Assembly (NCBI GenBank): GCA_017854255.1
Contig: JAFMIA010000004.1
Coordinates: forward strand, 62,163 to 97,572
Length of the DNA stretch: 35,410 nucleotides
From: Pseudomonadales bacterium
GTDB taxonomy: Bacteria; Pseudomonadota; Gammaproteobacteria; Pseudomonadales; Azotimanducaceae
Direction: 5' to 3'
The notes beneath the pieces were generated by a model that was not told where the DNA came from, did not search any database, and worked only from the letters and a program-made list of their open reading frames with translations. The position numbers and the translations under genes were made by a program. Below are positions 1-6,117 of this stretch, in pieces; position 1 is the stretch's first letter, and the number at the start of each line of letters is the position of its first letter.

Positions 1-247
1 AGGATTTGGTGGCCAGCCTTGGCCCTCACCAGGGCGTTTAAACAAGGCCTTAGCGTCGCTTTAGTGCTGGTTATTCAACAGGTCGAATGATGGGTTGCTT
101 GCGGGTGAGGCAGGGTTGGGCGACCGGTTAAGCCGCCCAGCGTTGCCTTGAAAGTCTTCGTCGATCGAAAATGCTTGGGCCAAAGTCGTACATTCAGGGC
201 CCCTTCGGTTAGAATACGCGCGAGCAAAAAAGAAGGTGAAAAGTGGG

Positions 248-727
248 ATGGCTGATTACGATGAGATTTTGATCGGGTTGAGAAAGATCACGCGCGCCAT
301 CGACTTACATTCTAAAAAGCTTTTGAAAGCGTCAGGGTTAACCACCTCTCAATTGCTGGTGATGCAAGCGATCGTGAATCTGGATATGCCGTCGCCGAGT
401 GCCATCGCACGGGAAGTGATGCTGTCCCAGGCTACCATTTCTTCATTGCTCGATCGTTTAGAGCGCAATCAGTTGATCCGCCGGGTCAAAGGGAACCGGG
501 ATCGCCGGCAGACCCTTATTGAGCTCACAACGCTTGGCTGCGAGAAACTCGAGAACTCGCCATCGCCCTTGCAAGCTGATTTTATTGATAACTACCGCGC
601 TTTGCCCGAGTGGCAGCGTCATATGTTGATTGCGTCGGTGCAGATGGTGGCGGGTATGATGAATGCAGAGACCCTAGATGCGGCGCCGATCTTAACCAGT
701 GGTGAGGTCAATATCGGATCAGTGTAA
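248..727 (+). CDS. MarR-family transcriptional regulator
   Basis: This is a small winged-helix DNA-binding protein of about 159 residues, expected to act as a cytoplasmic dimer. The middle of the protein shows the MarR pattern: a recognition helix in a segment reading SQATISSLLDRLE, followed by a wing with the basic NRDRRQ turn and then LTTLG, with flanking helices for dimerisation. A GTG at 236 is also in frame, but the ATG at 248 has a good ribosome site (AAGGTG at 233-238, nine bases upstream), so I prefer 248. Its last codons overlap the end of the leftward gene at 719-1039 by nine bases. The family usually binds small aromatic or fatty ligands and represses a neighbouring gene. The target here is unknown, since no obviously co-regulated partner sits beside it. 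The 235 bases before it hold no gene I can recognise. Confidence 0.9.
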   Translation: MADYDEILIGLRKITRAIDLHSKKLLKASGLTTSQLLVMQAIVNLDMPSPSAIAREVMLSQATISSLLDRLERNQLIRRVKGNRDRRQTLIELTTLGCEKLENSPSPLQADFIDNYRALPEWQRHMLIASVQMVAGMMNAETLDAAPILTSGEVNIGSV

Positions 728-1039
728 TGGGCGTTGCTTCACAATTGTGAACGGCAAATAAGCCATCACCAGAACGCCATCAAAACTCCCCAATAAACAT
801 TCGTCAGCAGCTAGCGGCATCCAATCCTGGATCATGGCGGCGGGTTGCCGAGGGTTGCGGCGTTGCTCGTTCGGGATCGATTCAACGCTGAGTTTCACAC
901 GCCGCTGCAGGTTCAATGAGAACCCTCCCCAGTAATAATATTGTAGCTGTCCCGAGCGCATCATAACGCCAACGGTGCCGGTGTCACCCTGGCTCAAAGT
1001 AACGAGGCGTTGGTTGATTCTGATCTTGATACTGTACAT
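719..1039 (-). CDS. Small SOS-regulated hypothetical protein
   Basis: This 106-residue protein belongs to no family I recognise. It is mixed polar and hydrophobic, with a Tyr/Trp-rich stretch (QYYYWGGF) near residue 35 and an Arg/Pro-rich centre, and it has no signal peptide or membrane segment. Its ATG (1037-1039) lies inside a near-consensus LexA box at 1030-1049. A -10 hexamer TATACT (1051 to 1046 on the minus strand) ends six bases before the A of the ATG. There is no Shine-Dalgarno sequence upstream, so the mRNA may be leaderless. LexA bound here would block both the -10 and the start. The gene converges on the MarR gene and overlaps it by nine bases. SOS control suggests a role in DNA damage, for example a division inhibitor, but the sequence does not look like SulA or DinI. 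The promoter evidence is strong and the function unknown. Confidence 0.6.
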   Translation of the reverse strand: MYSIKIRINQRLVTLSQGDTGTVGVMMRSGQLQYYYWGGFSLNLQRRVKLSVESIPNEQRRNPRQPAAMIQDWMPLAADECLLGSFDGVLVMAYLPFTIVKQRPLH

Positions 1040-1049
1040 TTATACAGTA
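1030..1049 (-). promoter_or_regulatory. LexA (SOS) box
   Basis: TACTGTACATTTATACAGTA contains CTGT-N8-ACAG and has perfect TACTG/CAGTA ends, very close to the gammaproteobacterial LexA consensus. It covers the start codon of the leftward gene and most of that gene's -10 element. The rightward tRNA promoter lies only about 20 bases away and is probably not covered. Confidence 0.85.
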
Positions 1050-1067
1050 TAAACCATTTCAGGAGTG

Positions 1068-1097
1068 CTGGCATGGATGCACCAGATTGCCTATACT
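1068..1097 (+). promoter_or_regulatory. Probable sigma-70 promoter of tRNA-Arg
   Basis: A -35-like CTGGCA (1068-1073) and a -10 TATACT (1092-1097) are separated by 18 bases. The -10 is followed at once by GCGCG, a GC-rich discriminator of the kind that places stable-RNA promoters under stringent control. Transcription would begin near 1104, about 27 bases before the mature tRNA. Confidence 0.5.
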
Positions 1098-1130
1098 GCG
1101 CGTCTTGTTTTTGCATTCGCAAGCAAGAGT

Positions 1131-1207
1131 CCGCTCGTAGCTCAGCTGGATAGAGCACCAGGCTTCGAACCTGGGTGTCGGGAGTTCGAATCTCTCCGGG
1201 CGGGCCA
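1131..1207 (+). tRNA. tRNA-Arg (anticodon TCG)
   Basis: A full cloverleaf of 77 bases can be folded by hand: acceptor CCGCTCG/CGGGCGG, D stem GCTC/GAGC, anticodon stem CCAGG/CCTGG around loop CTTCGAA (anticodon 1165-1167), five-base variable loop, and T stem GGGAG/CTCTC around TTCGAAT. The discriminator is G and CCA is encoded. The D loop has the A20 expected for arginine identity. It reads CGA codons. The first pair is C1-G72 rather than the usual G1-C72, and all seven acceptor positions pair, including one T-G wobble. Confidence 0.95.
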
Positions 1208-1575
1208 TCTTTTTCAAGATGGATCAACAAAATCAATATCTTACAGCTTCCATTCTTGGCCATCGCTGTTGTCGTTTGCACCGCTTGCACGCGCTTTTTT
1301 TGATCAGGGCTCGATGGAAAAGTGCGGTTGCATTTAGCGAAGCAAGCCTAAAACAACCTGACTGGGGTTGGCCCCAATTAGAATGAGTATGAATCCTCGG
1401 CGAATCGAAAGGCGAGTTGGTGCTTCGATGTGCTCTCGGTCAATGCGCTTAGGCGTGGCCACAACCGTTAGCCGCGTGGCAGATGGCCTGGCCGATGTAA
1501 AGGCGGCTGTTTTAGAGACTTGAATCGAGCTCGCCCTGTCGGGCGAGCGCGGTCTTGCTGGGTCTCTTGCTGGGT
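1208..1575. other. Gene-free stretch after the tRNA
   Basis: I see no credible coding frame here. It begins with a short hairpin (CCATCTT/AAGATGG, 1205-1222) that overlaps the tRNA CCA end, and has a T7 run at about 1294-1300 without a clear stem. On the P450 side it holds a perfect 8-bp hairpin, listed separately. Confidence 0.5.
1529..1548 (-). terminator. Hairpin downstream of P450 (possible terminator)
   Basis: GCTCGCCC and GGGCGAGC form a perfect 8-bp stem with a TGTC loop, 27 bases past the P450 stop codon. No U-run follows on the minus strand, so it may be an mRNA 3'-end stabiliser or a Rho-assisted stop rather than a classic terminator. Confidence 0.4.
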
Positions 1576-2823
1576 CTAGGGCGACTTCAATTGGAAATCG
1601 ATTTGAAGCGACGTGAGCGCTCGCAACAGACAATGTGGCTGATAGCTGAAGTCGTTCGCGCCGGGCGTAAATTGTGCGCTATCGACTCGATCGATGAAGG
1701 TCTTAAAGCCCCACCAGAGTTCTCGCCTTGCGAGCGGCGCCCCCAGGCAGTGATGGATTCCGGAGCCAAAGGCGAGGTGCGCTCCAGGCTTGTCACGGTC
1801 TAGGCGCAGGTCTGCTGGGCAGCTAAATTGGCCTTCGCAACGATTGGCCGCGCCATAGCGCACGCCAACCAAAGCGCCCTCTGGGATCGCAACACTATTG
1901 AGTTCGGTTGCGCTCGTCGTGCGCCGTAACAACATTTGTACGGGCGACTCCAATCGCAGCACTTCCTCGATAAACGCGCGCAGGTGGGTCTCGGTATCGT
2001 GTTTGAGTTGCTCCCAAACCGATGGGTTCTCGATCAATAGCTTGATGCCAGCAGATAGCGCATTCGTTGTGGTTTCACTGCCGCCAACAAACGTATCCGC
2101 CATCATCTCCGCATGCAGTTCCTCATCGGTTAATGTCCGACCCCATTCTGGTATTTCCTTGTTCACAAGATCCGATAAGAGGGTGTCATCGGGTGTGATC
2201 CGCAAACGTTCAAAAATCGGTTGAAAATAGTGTTGCGCCTCGATTTCCATCAGAACGCATTCAATTTCTTCTTCCTCGGTCAGCATCATGCTGATGCGTT
2301 TGAAGAAGGCATCCGTCCAGGCTTTTATTCGCCAAAGATCAGCCTCATCCGCGCCCATTTGTTTTACGATAATGGTCAGGGGCAGTGGGATCGACATCGC
2401 TTGAACCCAGTCGCACTGACCGACCCCTGCAATTTTTTCAAACAGGGATTCTGCGGTCTGTTGTACAAAGCCATCCATCGCGTGAATCTTTGCCGGTCTA
2501 AATGCCTCGTTAAAGAGTGCCCGCATTTGTTTGTGATTGGGGTCATCCCGGCCGATCAAAGTGGCGGTGGGAAGCCAACCCTTGGTTTTAAATAATTCAT
2601 TAACCCGTGCCTGACGCTCGGTTTGCCGATCTTGAGCGTGTCGGGTCTTACCGCTAAAAAGGATCGGATTTTGCAGCACATGTCGCACATCTTCAAATCG
2701 AGAGACATGAAAAATCCCTGTGCTGGGATCCTGGTAGACGGGCGCGTCTTGTCGCAAATGCTGATAGGCCTCAAAGGGTTGGTCTTGGAGCGCTTTTGAG
2801 AAGAAATTAACGGGGTTTGTCAC
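1576..2823 (-). CDS. Cytochrome P450
   Basis: This is a soluble bacterial class-I-type P450 of about 415 residues, predicted to insert one oxygen atom into a hydrophobic substrate using electrons from a ferredoxin. From the GTG start, the I-helix oxygen-activation motif GGSETTT falls near residues 247-253, the K-helix ExxR at 287-290 (EVLR) and the haem loop FGSGIHHCLG with the ligand Cys at about 359. I chose GTG at 2823 because AAAGAGA lies just upstream and the residues before it look non-coding. The gene is last in a leftward cluster after a VOC protein and a Rieske ferredoxin, 149 bases downstream of the latter. No dedicated ferredoxin reductase is present in the window, and the substrate cannot be read from the sequence. 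Confidence 0.95.
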   Translation of the reverse strand: MTNPVNFFSKALQDQPFEAYQHLRQDAPVYQDPSTGIFHVSRFEDVRHVLQNPILFSGKTRHAQDRQTERQARVNELFKTKGWLPTATLIGRDDPNHKQMRALFNEAFRPAKIHAMDGFVQQTAESLFEKIAGVGQCDWVQAMSIPLPLTIIVKQMGADEADLWRIKAWTDAFFKRISMMLTEEEEIECVLMEIEAQHYFQPIFERLRITPDDTLLSDLVNKEIPEWGRTLTDEELHAEMMADTFVGGSETTTNALSAGIKLLIENPSVWEQLKHDTETHLRAFIEEVLRLESPVQMLLRRTTSATELNSVAIPEGALVGVRYGAANRCEGQFSCPADLRLDRDKPGAHLAFGSGIHHCLGAPLARRELWWGFKTFIDRVDSAQFTPGANDFSYQPHCLLRALTSLQIDFQLKSP

Positions 2824-2889
2824 GAGATCTCTTTTAAATGAAAGGCTAAGCGCCAAAATAGCGTTTCCCACGCGCGGTCGCAACCGTTA

Positions 2890-2904
2890 GCCGATCTAAT
2901 CGGC
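2890..2904 (-). other. Intercistronic hairpin between Rieske and P450 genes
   Basis: GCCGAT-CTA-ATCGGC forms a perfect 6-bp stem. It is followed at 2905-2938 by further GC-rich inverted repeats (GCCG/CGGC around TCGAGG). These lie in the 149-base gap between Rieske and P450 genes and could set relative expression by mRNA processing or attenuation. Confidence 0.4.
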
Positions 2905-2972
2905 AGGGCGTGAAAGCGCTGCCGTCGAGGCGGCGCGTCAGGTAACGACACCTTTGATTCGAACCACCGTAG

Positions 2973-3296
2973 TTATAGGCTTTCGTCTGCTTGCAGCAGG
3001 ATCGTGAGTTCGCCGGTGCTGCGCTCTGTTGGATAGGTTTTTAGGGGTTGCTGCGTTGGGCCGCTCAGGCACTGGCCTGTGGTGACATCGAATCGCGCCC
3101 CATGCAGGGGACAGATAATATGTTGGCCTCGAAGTTTTCCCTTCGATAATAAGACCCGCCCGTGGCTGCAGAGGTTGTCGGTTACGAAGTATTGACCCGC
3201 AACCCGGCTGATCAAAAGGTGAAGGCCCTCATGCTCTATGGCGCGGAGTTCACCGTCCTGAAGGTCTTCGCTGAAAACGATGCGTTGATCGCTCAT
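2973..3296 (-). CDS. Rieske-type [2Fe-2S] ferredoxin
   Basis: This 107-residue single-domain protein has the Rieske cluster ligands C43-x-H45 (CSHG) and C62-x2-H65 (CPLHG), with 16 residues between the pairs, as in biphenyl-dioxygenase-type ferredoxins. It should carry single electrons in the cytoplasm. Its ATG overlaps the stop of the upstream VOC gene (ATGA), and no clear ribosome site is seen, so translation is probably coupled. Rieske ferredoxins normally feed ring-hydroxylating dioxygenases, and none is present here. The nearest oxygenase is the P450 directly downstream, so it may serve that enzyme. The NirD-like small-subunit family is an alternative but lacks support from neighbours. 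Confidence 0.9.
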   Translation of the reverse strand: MSDQRIVFSEDLQDGELRAIEHEGLHLLISRVAGQYFVTDNLCSHGRVLLSKGKLRGQHIICPLHGARFDVTTGQCLSGPTQQPLKTYPTERSTGELTILLQADESL

Positions 3297-3823
3297 GCGT
3301 ATCGGAGAGGCGCGTCACCTTGCCAGTCCTCTGCGGCTGTCGCAATTTCGCTGAACCGCCGTTCCGCTAGTGGTGTTTTTGTCACGATCTCGAGCATGCA
3401 ACCCAGCAGGGGCCTCGCGTCCACGTAGGCAAAGTCGGTGCTGCGGGTTCGCCCCGCATTGATCGTTTCATAGCCCAGGCCATTGAGATCAGCGAGATCT
3501 TGATCAAAGTTTTCTGTCCAGATCCCGATATGGTGAAAGCCTTGGCCACTGCCAGCGGGAACACTCATGCGATAGGCGCTTTGCTCGGTAATGGGTTGAA
3601 TGAGTTCTATTTGCAGGGGGCCCGCTTGAGCGATGCCAATCCGCATTGCAAGCTCGCTCGGCGCGCCGAGATACGTGACTGAGTCAAAGGCGCCAGGGGC
3701 ATAATCCGTGATAAAAAAAGGGCCCACCCCAAGCTGTTTAACCCAAGCGTTACAGGCAGCTTCGAGGTCATCAACAACCCAAGCATTCTGGAATGCGGCA
3801 CTTTGCAGACGGAGCTTTCTCAA
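3293..3823 (-). CDS. VOC-superfamily (glyoxalase/dioxygenase fold) protein
   Basis: This protein of about 176 residues has two beta-alpha-beta-beta-beta half-repeats typical of the vicinal oxygen chelate fold. Likely metal-binding positions are a Glu in LQIELIQP near residue 75, the His pair in GFHHIGIW near residue 97, and a Glu in CMLEIV near residue 145. Such proteins act as epimerases, glyoxalases, lyases or extradiol dioxygenases, and I cannot tell which. The start is uncertain: the listed TTG at 3823 has no convincing ribosome site. It heads the VOC, Rieske, P450 cluster, which suggests a catabolic step acting with the oxygenase. Confidence 0.85.
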   Translation of the reverse strand: MRKLRLQSAAFQNAWVVDDLEAACNAWVKQLGVGPFFITDYAPGAFDSVTYLGAPSELAMRIGIAQAGPLQIELIQPITEQSAYRMSVPAGSGQGFHHIGIWTENFDQDLADLNGLGYETINAGRTRSTDFAYVDARPLLGCMLEIVTKTPLAERRFSEIATAAEDWQGDAPLRYA

Positions 3824-3901
3824 ATGTTTCAGACCTATGCGTTAGATGGCTCTGAGTTTATCAGCAAATGCGGATGACTTGCCGAAGTTGCTGTTTGGAC
3901 T

Positions 3902-3930
3902 TTGGCGGACCCTGTACTTTGGACTATAAC
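3902..3930 (+). promoter_or_regulatory. Predicted sigma-70 promoter
   Basis: A -35 TTGGCG (3902-3907), a 17-base spacer and a -10 TATAAC (3925-3930) give a good match. Transcription would start near 3937 and run toward the kinase, leaving about 400 untranslated bases. Confidence 0.5.
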
Positions 3931-3936
3931 CAAAAT

Positions 3937-4083
3937 CGAACTATCCTTTACAGAGGCGTGGCGCAGGCTGAGACTGAATCTTCGTAACAGGGCTTAGTGT
4001 CCCATTACGATCTTTGAGGTCTCCCAAGGGCAAAAAGTGCGCCCCTCCCTCTTGCACGGCCCTTGGGCGACCTCGCTTTCTTT
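3937..4083 (+). ncRNA. Candidate small RNA or structured leader
   Basis: Downstream of the promoter two stable stems can be drawn. The first pairs TCGTAA with TTACGA and GGG with CCC (3982-4010). The second is long: GAGGT/ACCTC, then a perfect 9-bp CCCAAGGGC/GCCCTTGGG, then GTGC/GCAC (4016-4074), followed by the T-rich GCTTTCTTTATCC. This looks like a transcript of about 145 bases ending in a weak intrinsic terminator, or an attenuator in the kinase leader. I do not recognise it as 6S, RNase P, tmRNA or a known riboswitch. Confidence 0.4.
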
Positions 4084-4186
4084 ATCCGAAACGCTCACGC
4101 TATCTGAAACGCGCTCACGTAACCTTCTGGCGCGTGCTTTGTGGCCGACAGGTGCGCAGATCGCCTTGGTCGTTTCGTGAATACGG

Positions 4187-4224
4187 GTCTGCGGGAAGGC
4201 GCGACCGCCTGACGCCGACCAGAC
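4187..4224 (+). other. Hairpin in the kinase leader
   Basis: GTCTG (4187-4191) pairs with CAGAC (4220-4224), enclosing AGGCG/CGCCT around a CGAC loop (4197-4210). An alternative helix, TGGTCG (4167-4172) with CGACCA (4216-4221), competes for the same 3' bases, so two exclusive folds are possible. Confidence 0.3.
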
Positions 4225-4344
4225 GGGTCAATGAAAGGTTGTTTTGCAAGACGGCAAGCGTTAAAACGACGTAAAGCGCTGTGGCAAGCTGGATGTTTGG
4301 GCCTGCCTAAGGTGGTCAATAAGTTATTCAAGGGATCCTTAATC

Positions 4345-5301
4345 GTGCCAAAGTTTAGTGACGTTAATGAGTCCGATAATCTAAAGGTTGATCTCAAGGA
4401 TACGGATCGACCGCTTGCTGAAACCTTGAACCCTAATTTTAGGTACGCACTTTTTTCTCCCATCGCAAAAGGTGGGAAATCATTGATCCAATCTTGCTCA
4501 GATTTGTATCTGTCCCGTCGAATTTGTTACAAGAGTCTTCGTCGTGAGTTTGCGGAGGATCCTGTTGAGCAAAAAAGGCTGCTTCGTGAAGCCCGGGTAA
4601 CCGCGATCCTGCAGCATCCGAATATCGTGCCGACCTACGATCTGGGTCGCGACACCCGTGGTCACTACTACTTCACGATGAAACTAGTCCATGGCTATAC
4701 CTTGCGTGAGGTGCTCGACTACCGCGAGCGCTATGATCTGACCCAATTGGTTGACGTGATTGAGCAGGTGGCCCAGGCTTTGTCCTATGCGCATACCAAA
4801 GGCGTCATCCATCGTGATGTCAAACCTGAAAATATTCTTGTTGGGCCTTTTGGTGAGGTTGTTCTCTTGGACTGGGGACTTGCCAAAGTTTGGGATACGC
4901 CCGAACCAAGCGCGTCACCGGATGCCTCTGAGCCTGAATCTGAAGCGCTGCCGCTGACCATGACCCGGCATGGCAAAGTACAAGGCACCATCAGCTATAT
5001 GTCCCCAGAACAGCTGACCAACGAGACCGAAATCGACAGCCGTGCCGACATCTATAGCCTGGGCGCCGTGCTCTATGAGGTCTTAACGGGGCAAAATGCG
5101 GCCGTTGGTGAAACCATGGATGAACTCGCTCGGAGTGTTCGGTATGACACGCCGGGTTTGCCATCCCAAGTTGCACGCTTGAAAATCCCCAAGTTATTGG
5201 AAGATTTGACGATGCGCTGTTTGAAAAAAGAGCCATCCGAACGATTGGCCAATATGGAAGAAATGATTCGGTTGTTATCGCAGAACTGGCAGCTCAGTTA
5301 A
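4345..5301 (+). CDS. Hanks-type Ser/Thr protein kinase
   Basis: This is a cytoplasmic kinase of about 318 residues, with no membrane segment or sensor domain. From the GTG start, the ATP-anchoring Lys is near residue 63 (CYKSL), the helix-C Glu near 82, the HRDVKPEN catalytic loop places Asp at 158, and the metal-binding motif is DWG (Asp 176) instead of DFG. It is followed by an activation segment ending SPEQ in place of APE. The glycine loop is poor (AKGGKSLIQS), with only one Gly pair. GTG at 4345 has AAGGGA nine bases upstream, while the ATG at 4231 has no ribosome site. The gene ends tail to tail with a PP2C phosphatase, sharing two bases of the stop codons. The pair probably opposes each other on common substrates. 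A long structured leader precedes it. Confidence 0.92.
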   Translation: MPKFSDVNESDNLKVDLKDTDRPLAETLNPNFRYALFSPIAKGGKSLIQSCSDLYLSRRICYKSLRREFAEDPVEQKRLLREARVTAILQHPNIVPTYDLGRDTRGHYYFTMKLVHGYTLREVLDYRERYDLTQLVDVIEQVAQALSYAHTKGVIHRDVKPENILVGPFGEVVLLDWGLAKVWDTPEPSASPDASEPESEALPLTMTRHGKVQGTISYMSPEQLTNETEIDSRADIYSLGAVLYEVLTGQNAAVGETMDELARSVRYDTPGLPSQVARLKIPKLLEDLTMRCLKKEPSERLANMEEMIRLLSQNWQLS

Positions 5302-6029
5302 TGGGGCGCAATCTGCGCCAGCACAACCGTTACATTATCGGCGCCGCCCGCTTTTAGGGCGCTATCGATGAGCGCATTGGCCGCCAGGTCCAGGTTGCTA
5401 GAGTGCGCACTTAAAATCGCTTCGATTGACGCGTCTTGCACTAATCCAGTCAAGCCATCGGTACTCAATACAATGATATGGTTTGGACGGAGTTGCACTG
5501 AACCACAGACGGGTTCAAAAACCTGATTGCCGCCCAGACTCTTGGTGAGAATATGGTCATCACCATCGGCAGGGGGTAAGTCGGCGTCGAGTTTACTTTC
5601 TCGTAGTGTATGGTCCCGGGACAATTGCACCAGGCCGTCTTCGGCATCAAAGATATAGACCCTAGAATCGCCGGCCCAACCGTACAGCAATTGGTGATCA
5701 TCTGTTATTTGTCCGCAAACGAGTGTCGTGCGCATGCCGTTGACTTCAGCGTTATCCTTTTGATGTTGGATCAAAGCGTGATTACATTGTTTGATCAACT
5801 GAAAAAGGTCTTCTATGCTCGAAGGCGGCTCGGTCTCCACGGCCGCTTCAAAAAACCCCGTGGTGAGTTCGGCGCACAATTTGCCAGACTGGTGGCCGCC
5901 CAAGCCATCTGCAACGGCAATGAAGCCAGCACTTGGATTGGTATAAGACGCGTCCTGGTTCTCTGAACGGGTCAGCCCCTGATGGGTGCGCGCTGAGACG
6001 GTTAAGGCGCTTTTGAGGTGTGTTGTCAT
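5298..6029 (-). CDS. PP2C-family Ser/Thr protein phosphatase
   Basis: This 243-residue single-domain metal-dependent phosphatase has the PP2C motifs in order: ENQD (Asp 26), VADGLGGH (Asp 41), a central RTTL and AGDSRVY, LSTDG near 190 and GGADNVT (Asp 231, Asn 232). These residues hold the two catalytic Mn/Mg ions. It lacks extra sensor or membrane domains, like the PppA/Stp type. Stp-like proteins reverse phosphorylation by a partner Hanks kinase, which here is the convergent neighbour. It lies 88 bases downstream of the amidohydrolase on the same strand and may be co-transcribed with it. The ribosome site is weak. Confidence 0.95.
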   Translation of the reverse strand: MTTHLKSALTVSARTHQGLTRSENQDASYTNPSAGFIAVADGLGGHQSGKLCAELTTGFFEAAVETEPPSSIEDLFQLIKQCNHALIQHQKDNAEVNGMRTTLVCGQITDDHQLLYGWAGDSRVYIFDAEDGLVQLSRDHTLRESKLDADLPPADGDDHILTKSLGGNQVFEPVCGSVQLRPNHIIVLSTDGLTGLVQDASIEAILSAHSSNLDLAANALIDSALKAGGADNVTVVLAQIAPH

Positions 6030-6117
6030 GATAGAACCATCGGCAAAAGGACAACAATGAGGGGCTCATGGCCTCGATAACCCTGAACGATTAGCGCATC
6101 TTGCGGCATTCTTTGCC

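Larger units (their letters stand above)
3824..4344. other. Gene-free, highly structured region between divergent units
   Basis: I see no convincing gene in about 520 bases. It contains the upstream region of the VOC operon, a rightward sigma-70 promoter, two strong hairpins (3982-4010 and 4016-4074), a near-direct repeat (GAAACGCTCACG at 4088 and GAAACGCGCTCACG at 4106) and a third hairpin near 4187-4224. The rightward kinase gene follows. An open frame runs through from an ATG at 4231, but residues before the GTG at 4345 look non-coding. Confidence 0.6.

Noticed and set aside
994-1337. Open frames of 90-98 codons on both strands across the tRNA gene.
   Set aside because: They read through a clear tRNA and have no ribosome site or protein-like composition.
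3966-3973. GGCTGAGA upstream of the kinase resembles part of a TPP riboswitch.
   Set aside because: The remaining conserved TPP elements (such as ACCTGAT) are missing and no thiamine gene follows.
4231-4344. Upstream ATG at 4231 as the kinase start.
   Set aside because: No ribosome site precedes it and the 38 extra residues are basic and unlike the kinase family, while GTG 4345 has AAGGGA at good spacing.
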